Part shown: positions 1 to 7,545 of the stretch, piece after piece
How positions within the stretch are numbered: position 1 is the first letter of the stretch
Layout: each line of letters opens with the position of its first letter
Origin: Streptomyces sp. AC1-42W
GTDB taxonomy: Bacteria > Actinomycetota > Actinomycetes > Streptomycetales > Streptomycetaceae
NCBI RefSeq assembly: GCF_003248355.1
Contig: NZ_QKWY01000001.1
Span: forward strand, 2,624,001-2,688,000
Direction of reading: 5' to 3'
Length of the DNA stretch: 64,000 nucleotides
The notes under the pieces: generated by a model
Told to the model about the DNA's origin: nothing
The model's database searches: none
The model's input: only the letters and a program-made list of their open reading frames with translations
Position numbers and translations under genes: made by a program

Positions 1-744
1 CCGGTAGCGGATCTGCGCCACATCGACCACCCGGCCGCCCTCGTCGTAGGTGACGCCCGTGTAGTACAGGATCGGGCTCAGCAGCGGCACGCCCAGCAGT
101 TCGGCGGTGGCCGGGTCGGCGAGCCGGGCCTCGACCGTGTCGGTGATCCGGGAGATGGGCACCCCGACCCGGTCGCGCAGCACCTTCGTCATCGGCCACC
201 GGTCGAGGTCCGCCGCGTCCAGGTCCGCCGCGACCTCGGGGTGCACCCAGTTCTGCGCCCAGTTGGTCGGCTCGCCGCTCTCCTCCTCGCACCGCAGCCG
301 GCGGTAGCCGACGACCTCCGCGCAGCCGGGGAAGTACTCCGCCACCTCGCCCGGCACCGGGACCGGGCCGTGGTCCAGCAGCGTGGAGCGCTCGCCCGAC
401 TGCTGGGCCACGATCGCGTCGATGGAGCCCAGCAGCCGGACCGGCGAGCTGCGGCGGGCGTGCGGCTCGATGAACGTGCCGCGCCGCCGGTGCCGGCTGA
501 TCAGGCCCTCCGTCTCCAGCTCCTTGAGTGCCTGGCGCATGGTCAGGACGCTCACCCCGTAGTGCGCCGCGAGCCGCTCCTCGGTGGGCAGCCGCAGCGT
601 GGCGTCCGGGGCGCGGCCCAGTATCGACGCCCGCAGCGACTGCGAGACCTGGTACCACAGCGGCAGCTTGCGGTTCAGGACCAGCGAGTCGGGCGCGAAC
701 GAGGCATCGCGGGGCGCGGGGGTACGGGGAGCGGGGTGCGGCAC
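1..744 (-). CDS. GntR/HutC-family transcriptional regulator with UTRA domain (partial, runs off the left edge)
   Basis: This is a DNA-binding regulator of the GntR superfamily, HutC/UTRA subgroup, whose C-terminal domain usually senses a small effector. I translated it from the GTG at 744, which has an AGGAG motif six bases upstream; 248 codons are present and the frame is still open at base 1. The N-terminal winged helix is visible (LPTEERLAAHYGVSVLTMRQ, then the wing GLISRHRRRGTF), followed by a UTRA-like region with the characteristic ending DPATAELLGVPLLSPILYY. It lies immediately upstream of hmgA on the same strand, with about 45 bases between them. Control of homogentisate or aromatic amino acid degradation is a reasonable inference from position only. 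Confidence 0.85.
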   Translation of the reverse strand, partial: MPHPAPRTPAPRDASFAPDSLVLNRKLPLWYQVSQSLRASILGRAPDATLRLPTEERLAAHYGVSVLTMRQALKELETEGLISRHRRRGTFIEPHARRSSPVRLLGSIDAIVAQQSGERSTLLDHGPVPVPGEVAEYFPGCAEVVGYRRLRCEEESGEPTNWAQNWVHPEVAADLDAADLDRWPMTKVLRDRVGVPISRITDTVEARLADPATAELLGVPLLSPILYYTGVTYDEGGRVVDVAQIRYR

Positions 745-790
745 CTGGTTCTCCTGCCTGCGGGGACGCCGGCTCGGGCGGCGGGGTCCG

Positions 791-2116
791 TCACGGCCGG
801 AAGTTGCGGCTCAGACCCTGCCATACGTCGTCGTAACCGTGCTGAAGACGGTCCGCCGACGCCGCCTGAGCGGTGGCGGTGACCGGCCAGCGGGTCTCGA
901 ACATGAAGGCCAGTCCGTCGTCGATCTTCTGCGGCTTCAGCTCGGCCGCGCTCGCCCTGTCGAAGGTCTCCCGGTCCGGGCCGTGCGCCGACATCATGTT
1001 GTGCAGCGAGCCGCCGCCGGGCACGAAGCCGCCCTTGCCGGCCGTCTTCGCGTCGTAGGCGCCCTCGATCAGGCCCATGTACTCGCTCATCACATTGCGG
1101 TGGAAGTACGGCGGGCGGAACGTGTCCTCGCCGACCAGCCAGCGCGGCGCGAACACCACGAAGTCGACCCCGGCCAGGCCCGGCGTGTCCGAGGGCGAGG
1201 TCAGCACCGTGAAGATCGACGGGTCCGGGTGGTCGTAGCTGATCGAGCCGATGACGTTGAAGCGGCGCAGGTCGTAGACGTACGGGGTGTGGTTGCCGTG
1301 CCAGGCCACCACATCGAGCGGGGAGTGGTCGTACGTCGCCGTCCAGAGGTTGCCGCAGTACTTGTTGACCACCTCGACCGGGCGCTCCACGTCCTCGTAG
1401 GCGGCGACCGGCGCCAGGAAGTCGCGGGCGTTGGCCAGCCCGTTGGCGCCGATCGGCCCCAGGTCCGGCAGGACGAAGGGGCGGCCGTAGTTCTCGCAGA
1501 CGTACCCGCGCGCCGTGGCGTCGAGCAGCTCCACCCGGAAGCGGACGCCGCGCGGGATCAGGGCCACATGACCGGGCTCGGCGCGCAGCATGCCCAGCTC
1601 GGTGCGCAGGAGGAGCCCGCCGTGCTCGGGGACGATCAGCAGTTCGCCGTCGCTGTCGCTGAACACCCGGTCCATGGACGTGTCGGCGTGGTAGAGGTGC
1701 ACGGCCATGCCGGTGCGCTGCGCCGCGTCGCCGTTGCCGCCCAGCGTCCACAGACCGGCGAGGAAGTCCGTGCCGGGCGCCGGGTCCGGGAGCGGGTCCC
1801 AGCGCAGCCGGTTCGGGTCGGGGACGGTCTCGGTGAACGGGGCGGTGCGCAGCGCGCCGTTGTCCGTGCGGACGAACGGCGGATGGGCGGCCGAGGGGCG
1901 GATGCGGTACAGCCAGCTGCGCTGGTTGTGGGCGCGCGGCTCGGTGAACGCCGAACCGCTCAGCTGCTCCGCGTACAGCCCCAGCGGGGCCCGCTGGGGC
2001 GAGTTGCGCCCGTGCGGGAGCGCTCCCGGTACTGCCTCGGAGCTGTGCTGATTGCCGAAACCGGTGGAGTACACAAGCGCCTCCGCCGTCTTCCTCGCCT
2101 GCTCGATGCCGCTCAT
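791..2116 (-). CDS. hmgA: homogentisate 1,2-dioxygenase
   Basis: This cytoplasmic Fe(II) enzyme opens the ring of homogentisate to maleylacetoacetate in tyrosine and phenylalanine breakdown. The 441-residue length fits the family. Family hallmarks are present: the N-terminal [13 protein letters not shown] segment, [12 protein letters not shown] (supplying the His and Glu iron ligands of characterised enzymes), and [15 protein letters not shown] (supplying the third ligand, His). The ATG at 2116 gives the expected N-terminus. The gene is followed on the same strand by the GntR/UTRA regulator and diverges from the beta-helix gene at 2237. No other genes of the tyrosine pathway are in the window. 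Confidence 0.97.
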   Translation of the reverse strand: MSGIEQARKTAEALVYSTGFGNQHSSEAVPGALPHGRNSPQRAPLGLYAEQLSGSAFTEPRAHNQRSWLYRIRPSAAHPPFVRTDNGALRTAPFTETVPDPNRLRWDPLPDPAPGTDFLAGLWTLGGNGDAAQRTGMAVHLYHADTSMDRVFSDSDGELLIVPEHGGLLLRTELGMLRAEPGHVALIPRGVRFRVELLDATARGYVCENYGRPFVLPDLGPIGANGLANARDFLAPVAAYEDVERPVEVVNKYCGNLWTATYDHSPLDVVAWHGNHTPYVYDLRRFNVIGSISYDHPDPSIFTVLTSPSDTPGLAGVDFVVFAPRWLVGEDTFRPPYFHRNVMSEYMGLIEGAYDAKTAGKGGFVPGGGSLHNMMSAHGPDRETFDRASAAELKPQKIDDGLAFMFETRWPVTATAQAASADRLQHGYDDVWQGLSRNFRP

Positions 2117-2236
2117 GTGCGCTCCCGGTGAGAAGAAATCCTATGCACAACCGTAGGAATGGAAGGCGGGCGCGTCAACGGCATTCGCCGTGCGGAAGGG
2201 GTTCAAAAAGCTGAACAATGCTCTACTCTCCGCCAC

Positions 2237-3409
2237 ATGTCGTGGACACGTAGACTTTCGGTGGTCCTGGCGGCGCTCGTCGCCGCAACTCTGGCGGCTC
2301 CGGCCGCCCAGGCGCACGAGGAACGGCCGGTCACCCTGCCCGACGGCACCGGCAGCGTCCCCGAGTACCGGTCCGGCGCACCCGACCTGCTGGTCTGCAA
2401 GACCGACCGCGCCGACTTCGAACGCCGGGTGTCCGGCTTCCCCGAGGCGCTGAGGACCCGCAACCTCAAGCTCTTCGAACGCTGCCGCGCCTCCGGCTAC
2501 CGCCACCTCCAGCAGGCCGTGGACGCCGTCGACCGCCCCGGCATGAACATCGCGATCCTCCCCGGCCTGTACGAGGAGGAGCCCTCGCTGCCGAAGCCGG
2601 CGGGGGAGTGCGCCCGGCTGAAGGCACCCGACTCCAAGCTCGGCTACCAGATCCTCAGCTACGCCCAGCAGCTGAAGTGCCCGCACAACCAGAACCTGGT
2701 GGCGATCCTCGGCAAGAAGGACCTCCAGATCGAGGGCACCGGCGCCGCCCGCACGGACGTCGTCATCGACGCCAAGTACCGCAAGCTCAACGCCATCCGC
2801 TCGGACGGCTCCGACGGCGTCTACTTCAAGAACTTCACCGCCCAGCGCACCACCTTCAACTCGCTCTACGTCCTGGCCCAGGACGGCTTCGTCATCGACG
2901 ACGTACTGACCCGCTGGAACGACGAGTACGGCTTCCTGACCTTCGCCAGTGACCATGGCCTGTACAAGAACTGCGAGTCCTACGGCAACGGCGACTCCGG
3001 CATCTACCCCGGCAGCGCCTCGAACATCAACGACGGCTACGGCTACGACGTGCCGCGCTACTCCATCGAGATCACCGGCTGCCGCAGCCACCACAGCATG
3101 GTCGGCTACTCCGGCACCGCGGGCGACTCCGTCTACGTCCACGACAACGAGTTCGACCACAACATGGGCGGCGCATCCATGGACAGCGCCTTCCCCGGCC
3201 ACCCCGGGCTCCCGCAGAACCACGCTCGCTTCGAACGCAACCTCATCCACGACAACAACGCCGACTACTACCGCTACGTCGCCGACGGCACCTGCGCCCG
3301 GCCGCCCGCCGAACGCGGCTACGAGGACGGGGTGGTCTGCCCCCAGATCTCCATGCCGCCCGGCACCGGAATCATCACCGCGGGCGGCAACTGGAACCTC
3401 TACCTCTGA
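2237..3409 (+). CDS. secreted right-handed parallel beta-helix repeat protein, 3' end cut off by an insertion element
   Basis: This exported protein has an N-terminal signal peptide (LSVVLAALVAATLAAPAAQAHE, cleavage after AQA) and a long beta-helix region rich in short Asn/Gly/Asp turns (IYPGSASNINDGYGYDV, HDNEFDHNMGGASMDSAFPG). I chose the ATG at 2237 because it starts the signal peptide directly; an earlier in-frame start would add 26 unlikely residues. The frame stops at NWNLYL, exactly where the IS200/IS605 left end begins. From memory, related streptomycete proteins continue well beyond this motif, with more helix turns and a membrane-associated C-terminus, so I read this as a truncated and probably inactive gene. 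The function of the intact family is unknown to me. Confidence 0.75.
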   Translation: MSWTRRLSVVLAALVAATLAAPAAQAHEERPVTLPDGTGSVPEYRSGAPDLLVCKTDRADFERRVSGFPEALRTRNLKLFERCRASGYRHLQQAVDAVDRPGMNIAILPGLYEEEPSLPKPAGECARLKAPDSKLGYQILSYAQQLKCPHNQNLVAILGKKDLQIEGTGAARTDVVIDAKYRKLNAIRSDGSDGVYFKNFTAQRTTFNSLYVLAQDGFVIDDVLTRWNDEYGFLTFASDHGLYKNCESYGNGDSGIYPGSASNINDGYGYDVPRYSIEITGCRSHHSMVGYSGTAGDSVYVHDNEFDHNMGGASMDSAFPGHPGLPQNHARFERNLIHDNNADYYRYVADGTCARPPAERGYEDGVVCPQISMPPGTGIITAGGNWNLYL

Positions 3410-3423
3410 TCTTGGCCAGTGCT

Positions 3424-3439
3424 CCGCCCTTCAGGGCGG
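3424..3439. repeat. left-end hairpin of the IS200/IS605 element
   Basis: The sequence CCGCCC-TTCA-GGGCGG forms a perfect six-base-pair stem with a TTCA loop. The right-end hairpin of the same element has the same TTCA loop on a different stem. It lies between the broken end of the beta-helix gene and the stop of tnpA, the expected place for a left-end TnpA recognition hairpin. Confidence 0.7.
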
Positions 3440-3507
3440 GGGTGAAGGCCATCCTTGGCGCGGAGGCGCGCAGCGCCGGAGTTCGCTGCGAGCCTCCGGG
3501 GCAACGG

Positions 3508-3936
3508 TCAGACGGGCCGCTTCTGGTTCTCGATGTACTGCTTGACCGCGGTCAGCGGTGCGCCGCCGCAGGAGCCTGCGAAGTAGGAGCCGGACCAGAA
3601 GTGTCCGCCCCACAGATATCGGCGCACGTGGCTGTCGTACTCCTTGCGCAGCAGCCGGGCCGAGACTCCCTTGAGGCTGTTGACCAGCTTGGAGAGCTGG
3701 ACCTTTGGCGGGTGGTGCACCAGGAGATGCACGTGGTCGTCCTCGCCGTTGAACTGTTTCAGCTCGGCCTCGAAGTCGCTGCACACCTCCCGCATGATCT
3801 CTTCGCACCGCGTCAGCATGGCGTCGGTCATGGCCTTGCGTCGGTACTTCGTTACGAAAACCAAGTGGACGTGCAAGTTGTAGACGACGTGACGTCCTGT
3901 GCGTACATCGGGATTGGGGTTCCATCGTGGTGACAT
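3508..3936 (-). CDS. tnpA: IS200/IS605-family Y1 HUH transposase TnpA
   Basis: This single-strand DNA transposase cuts and rejoins element ends through a covalent tyrosine intermediate. The 142-residue length is typical. The HUH metal-binding pair is in DDHVHLLV (His68 and His70) and the catalytic tyrosine is in AVKQYIENQ (Tyr134). The conserved N-terminus HVVYNLHVHLVFVTKYRR is intact. The gene has no frameshift, so it may still be functional. It diverges from tnpB, whose start is 14 bases away, so both promoters must overlap in a very small space. Confidence 0.95.
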   Translation of the reverse strand: MSPRWNPNPDVRTGRHVVYNLHVHLVFVTKYRRKAMTDAMLTRCEEIMREVCSDFEAELKQFNGEDDHVHLLVHHPPKVQLSKLVNSLKGVSARLLRKEYDSHVRRYLWGGHFWSGSYFAGSCGGAPLTAVKQYIENQKRPV

Positions 3937-3950
3937 AAACCTATGCTAGG

Positions 3951-5360
3951 GTGAAGATCATGGGTCAGGAAATCGCGTACGAGAAGCGGCAGTTCGGGCA
4001 CCGCGCCCGACTGGCGCTCACTCCTGCGCAAGTCCGGCTCATGGACGACCAGGGCCACGCGGCGCGTACGACGTGGAACCTGCTGCACGACTTCTGGACG
4101 ATGACGCCGAAGTACCGCCGCGACTTGAAGGCTGCGGACGAGGCGATCCGGCAGGCCCGCAAAGAGATCGACTGGCTCGGTGTGCTGCCCGCACAGGCGG
4201 CACAGGCCGTCCTCAAGACGTATTTCCAGGCATGGAAGAACTGCTGGGAAGGACGGGCGGACGAGCCGAACTTCAAGGCCCGCATCCGCACTCCGCTGAC
4301 GGTGGACGTGCCGCAGGGCCGGGATCTGAACATCGTTCGGATCAACCGCCGCTGGGGCGAGGCCCAGATCCCGAAGATCGGACGGGTCCGGTTCCGCTGG
4401 ACCCGCGACCTTCCCATCGGCAAGCGGGCCGACACCGACAACCGGATCACCGGGGCACGGCTGGTCAAGGACTCGCTCGGCTGGCACATCGCCTTCCGCG
4501 TCCAGACCCGAGAGGCCGTCCCGGCCCCGCACACCGGTCCCGAGATCGGCATCGACTTCGGCGTGAACCTCCCCCTCGCCCTATCGGACGGCAACCACCA
4601 GGACCACAGCCACGCGCCGCGCCTTCCCGACGGCACCGCCGACCGGGACAAGTGGCTCACCGAGAAGGAAAAAACCGTGCTGCTCCGCCTTGAGCAGCAC
4701 GCCGCACGTCTCAAGCAGCACCGCAAGCGCGGAGAGAAGTTCTCAGGCCGCCTGCGCGCTGTGTACCGCCGGATCGGCAGACTCCGAGCAACAGCCACGC
4801 GACGAGCAACCGACTGGCAGCACCAGACCACCACCATGCTCGCCCGCACGTATGGCGTGATCGTGGTGGAAGACCTGCACATCACGAACATGACCAAGAG
4901 CGCCAAGGGCACCATCGAGGAGCCGGGCAGGAACGTCGCGGCCAAGGCCGGACTGAACCGCTCCATAGCCCAAGAGGCATGGGGCCGGACCATGACCATG
5001 CTCGGGTACAAGACCGCCCGAAACGGGGGCACCCTGGTCAAGGTCCCGGCCCCGTACACCTCCCAGCGCTGCCACGCCTGCGGGCTCGTCACACCCGGCA
5101 GCCGCGAGGACCAGGCCACGTTCGTGTGCAAGAACAGCATGTGCGGATGGACCGGCAACGCCGACGAGAACGCGGCCCGGAACATCCTGCACCTGTACCG
5201 GATCGGCCACACCGTGGTCATCCCGGCTGCCGGGAGGGCAGTCGTCAGGCGGCGTAAGCCGTCCAACCCACCGGCGCAAGCCAGGCGGGAATCTCCCTCG
5301 TTCACGACTCCGTTGGGGAATGCAGAAACTGGCGTCGTCGACTCGTTGTGGTTGGCATGA
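3951..5360 (+). CDS. tnpB: TnpB, RNA-guided endonuclease-type accessory protein of IS200/IS605, C-terminus altered by a nested IS
   Basis: TnpB proteins are RuvC-type nucleases related to Cas12 that use an RNA made from the element's right end. All expected parts are visible: RuvC aspartate in GIDFGVN (Asp202), glutamate in VVEDLH (Glu307), a four-cysteine zinc finger (Cys374, Cys377, Cys393, Cys398) and the final aspartate in NADENAARN (Asp405). GTG at 3951 or ATG at 3960 could be the start; TATGCT lies just upstream. The last residues after SPSFT come from the inserted IS1182-like element. The uninterrupted frame would have ended SPSFTRE-stop using the TGA at 7098-7100. The nuclease core is untouched. 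Confidence 0.93.
   Translation: MKIMGQEIAYEKRQFGHRARLALTPAQVRLMDDQGHAARTTWNLLHDFWTMTPKYRRDLKAADEAIRQARKEIDWLGVLPAQAAQAVLKTYFQAWKNCWEGRADEPNFKARIRTPLTVDVPQGRDLNIVRINRRWGEAQIPKIGRVRFRWTRDLPIGKRADTDNRITGARLVKDSLGWHIAFRVQTREAVPAPHTGPEIGIDFGVNLPLALSDGNHQDHSHAPRLPDGTADRDKWLTEKEKTVLLRLEQHAARLKQHRKRGEKFSGRLRAVYRRIGRLRATATRRATDWQHQTTTMLARTYGVIVVEDLHITNMTKSAKGTIEEPGRNVAAKAGLNRSIAQEAWGRTMTMLGYKTARNGGTLVKVPAPYTSQRCHACGLVTPGSREDQATFVCKNSMCGWTGNADENAARNILHLYRIGHTVVIPAAGRAVVRRRKPSNPPAQARRESPSFTTPLGNAETGVVDSLWLA
5306..5329. repeat. left terminal inverted repeat of the IS1182-like element
   Basis: The 24 bases starting GACTCCGTTGGG and ending CAGAAAC are an exact reverse complement of 7061-7084. They are preceded by the direct repeat GTTCAC at 5300-5305. 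Confidence 0.93.
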
Positions 5361-5384
5361 TCGTTCTGTTCGTTGGAGCGAGGG

Positions 5385-7049
5385 GTGGGCTGGGTGTCGT
5401 TGGAGTCCCGGGATGACCGTGGGGTGCCGGAGCTGACCGCTCGGGTGGTGCGGGCGGCGTTCCCGAAGGGCACGCTTGCGGTGCGGGTGCGCGAGGCTCT
5501 CGGCTCGCTGTTCGAGGACGGGTCCTTCGCGGAGGCGTTCGCGAAGCGGGGGCGTCCGGCGGTCTCGCCCGGCGCGCTGGCGCTGGTCTCGGTCCTGCAG
5601 TACGCAGAAGGGCTCACCGACCGGCAGGCCGCTGACCAGGTGCGGGCCCGTATGGACTGGAAGTTCCTCCTCGGCCTGGAACTGGACGACCCCGGGTTCG
5701 ACTTCTCTGTCCTGAGCGACTTCCGCGTCCGACTGATCGAGCACGGCCTGGAGGAGAAAGCCCTGGACCTGGTCCTGGAGCGGATCTCCGCGCTTGGGCT
5801 GCTGCGGTCGGGGGGCCGTCAGCGCACCGACTCCACCCATGTGCTGGCGGCGGTGCGGACACTGAACCGGATGGAGTTCGTCGGCGAGACCCTGCGCGCC
5901 GCGCTGGAGGCGCTGGCCGTGGCTGCCCCGGACTGGCTGAGCGGGTTGGTCACCGCCGACTGGGTCAAGCGCTACGGCGCCCGGGTCGACTCCTACCGGT
6001 TCCCCAAGGGCGAGAACGTCCGCGCGCAGTGGGCCGAGCAGGTCGGCCGGGACGGCTTCACCGTCCTTGAGGCCGTCCATGCCCCCGGGGCCCCCTCCTG
6101 GCTGCGGCAGATCCCGGCCGTCCAGGTCCTGCGCCGGGCCTGGGTCGAGCAGTACCACCGCGACAGCGAGGGGGTGCACTGGCGGGAGGGCAAGGACCTC
6201 CCGCCGGCCAGACGTCGGCTCTCCTCGCCCTACGACCCCGACGCCCGCTACGGCGTGAAGCGGGGATCGGGCTGGTGCGGCTACAAGACCCACCTGAGCG
6301 AGACCTGCGAACCCGACGCCCCGCACCTGATCACCCATGTCTGCACCACGGACGCCACCGTCGCCGACACCGAGATCACCGAGGCCGTCCACCAGGGCCT
6401 GGGACAACGGGAGTTGCTTCCCGACGAACACGACGTGGACGCCGGCTATGTCACCGCCGCGCACATCGTCACCGCCCGGGACCAGTACGGGATCGAGCTG
6501 GTGGGGCCGGTCGGCCTGGACACCTGCCACGAGAACCATGACGGCGAGCACTTCACACAGAGCGCGTTCACCATCGACTGGAACGCCAAGACGGCCGTCT
6601 GCCCCCAGGGCAAGGTCAGTGCCAGCTGGTCCGATCAGCGCAAGAGCAGCGGCACACCCGTCTCGCGGGTGCACTTCACCGCTCAGGACTGCGCGGCCTG
6701 TCCGGTGCGGGACAAGTGCACCAGGGCGTCGAACGGCAAGTGGGGCCGAAGCCTCACCCTGCTGCCCCGCGAGCAGCAGCAGGTTCTCGACCAGCGCCGC
6801 CGGGAACAGCGAACCGAGGAGTGGAAGAAGCGGTACGACATCCGGGCCGGTGTCGAGGGCACGATCTCGCAAGCCGTCCGCCGCACCGGCATCCGCCACA
6901 CCCGCTACACCGGGCAACGCAAGACCCACCTCGGCAACGTCCTCGCAGCCACCGCCATCAACATCATCCGACTCGACGCCTGGCTGAACGGCACCCCCCT
7001 CGGCCCAACACGCACCTCCCACCTCGCCGCACTCACCCTGACAGCCTGA
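5385..7049 (+). CDS. IS1182-family DDE transposase
   Basis: This intact transposase has about 554 residues. The usual N-terminal domain is followed by the catalytic residues in expected motifs: RTDSTHVLAAV (first Asp, about residue 149), DVDAGYVTAAHI (second Asp) and AGVEGTISQAVRR (Glu). A CAACPVRDKC cysteine cluster sits between the last two, as in other IS1182 transposases. I chose GTG at 5385 because GGAG lies five bases upstream; GTG at 5394 and TTG at 5373 are in the same frame. There is no frameshift, so the element may be mobile. Confidence 0.93.
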   Translation: MGWVSLESRDDRGVPELTARVVRAAFPKGTLAVRVREALGSLFEDGSFAEAFAKRGRPAVSPGALALVSVLQYAEGLTDRQAADQVRARMDWKFLLGLELDDPGFDFSVLSDFRVRLIEHGLEEKALDLVLERISALGLLRSGGRQRTDSTHVLAAVRTLNRMEFVGETLRAALEALAVAAPDWLSGLVTADWVKRYGARVDSYRFPKGENVRAQWAEQVGRDGFTVLEAVHAPGAPSWLRQIPAVQVLRRAWVEQYHRDSEGVHWREGKDLPPARRRLSSPYDPDARYGVKRGSGWCGYKTHLSETCEPDAPHLITHVCTTDATVADTEITEAVHQGLGQRELLPDEHDVDAGYVTAAHIVTARDQYGIELVGPVGLDTCHENHDGEHFTQSAFTIDWNAKTAVCPQGKVSASWSDQRKSSGTPVSRVHFTAQDCAACPVRDKCTRASNGKWGRSLTLLPREQQQVLDQRRREQRTEEWKKRYDIRAGVEGTISQAVRRTGIRHTRYTGQRKTHLGNVLAATAINIIRLDAWLNGTPLGPTRTSHLAALTLTA

Positions 7050-7060
7050 CCACCAGCCCC

Positions 7061-7084
7061 GTTTCTGCATTCCCCAACGGAGTC
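7061..7084. repeat. right terminal inverted repeat of the IS1182-like element
   Basis: This is the exact reverse complement of 5306-5329. It is followed by the direct repeat GTTCAC (7085-7090) and then GAGGGAG, which completes the split hairpin arm of the host IS605 element. Confidence 0.93.
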
Positions 7085-7107
7085 GTTCACGAGGGAGTGA
7101 GCTTCAA

Positions 7108-7545
7108 GGCCCCTGGTTCCACCTCCCCGAGGCGCTGCTGCGCTCCGCCGGAGGCGGCACCCGGCTCACCGCCGGCCTGTACGCCGACGACCACACCGCC
7201 TGGGCCGTGGACGCGAAGCCCGTCCGGGCCGCCACGACCCTCGGCGGCGCCCCCGCGAGCCCCACCGCCCCGCCCGACGACGGCACCACCACCGTCACGG
7301 TCACCGTCGAGCACGGCACGGTCCGCCCGGCACCCGGCCGCACCGGCATCGACAAGGGCTCCACCGTGCGCCTGCGGGTGCGCAGCGACCGGGACGACAC
7401 CCTGCACGTCCACGGCTACGACAAGGAGGCGGAACTGCCCGCCGGACGCACGGTCACGCTCACCTTCACCGCAGACCGGGCCGGTCTCTTCGAGGTCGAG
7501 ACCCATGAGTCGGACCTGCTGCTGACCCAGCTCGTCGTCCGGTGA
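7108..7545 (+). pseudogene. 5'-truncated cupredoxin-like protein remnant
   Basis: An open frame without a normal start runs from the IS605 right end. It opens with PWFHLPEALLRSAGGGTRLTAG, which I do not recognise. A proline/threonine linker follows, then a cupredoxin-like beta domain (VTVTVEHGTVRPAPGRTGID to LFEVETHESDLLLTQLVVR, with His in TLHVHGYDKEAELPAG). Streptomycete proteins with this last domain normally begin with a lipoprotein or Sec signal, absent here. The only in-frame start candidate is GTG at 7207, which lacks a convincing ribosome site. Its stop overlaps the GTG of the next gene (GTGA), the usual coupling for this pair. I consider it an IS-damaged remnant. Confidence 0.6.

Larger units (their letters stand above)
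5306..7084. mobile_element. IS1182-like insertion sequence (1779 bp) nested in the IS605 right-end hairpin
   Basis: Perfect 24-bp terminal inverted repeats (5306-5329 and 7061-7084; outer end GACTCCGTTGGGGAATGC) flank one DDE transposase gene. GTTCAC is repeated directly at 5300-5305 and 7085-7090. If the outermost C/G pair is assigned to the element instead, the duplication is just TTCA. Removing the element restores CTCCCTCG-TTCA-CGAGGGAG, a perfect hairpin, so the insertion was into its loop. The length fits IS1182. Confidence 0.93.
3404..7107. mobile_element. IS200/IS605-family element (tnpA + tnpB) carrying a nested IS1182-like insertion
   Basis: The element has divergent tnpA (Y1 transposase, minus) and tnpB (plus) genes separated by 14 bases. 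A hairpin with a TTCA tetraloop lies near each end: left at 3424-3439, right at 5293-5304 joined to 7090-7097 once the nested element is removed. Such subterminal hairpins are what Y1 transposases bind. The family makes no target duplication, so the outer ends are approximate: the left lies where the beta-helix frame is lost, and the right follows TTCAA at 7103-7107. Without the nested IS the element is about 1.9 kb, normal for the family. Confidence 0.85.

Noticed and set aside
675..2150. Long antisense-frame ORF over hmgA
   Set aside because: It is a high-GC shadow frame in the same region as the unmistakable hmgA protein and has no recognisable domain.
4743..7070. 775-codon ORF on the minus strand across tnpB and the IS1182-like transposase
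   Set aside because: It crosses the junction of two separate mobile elements, and both elements have good proteins on the plus strand.
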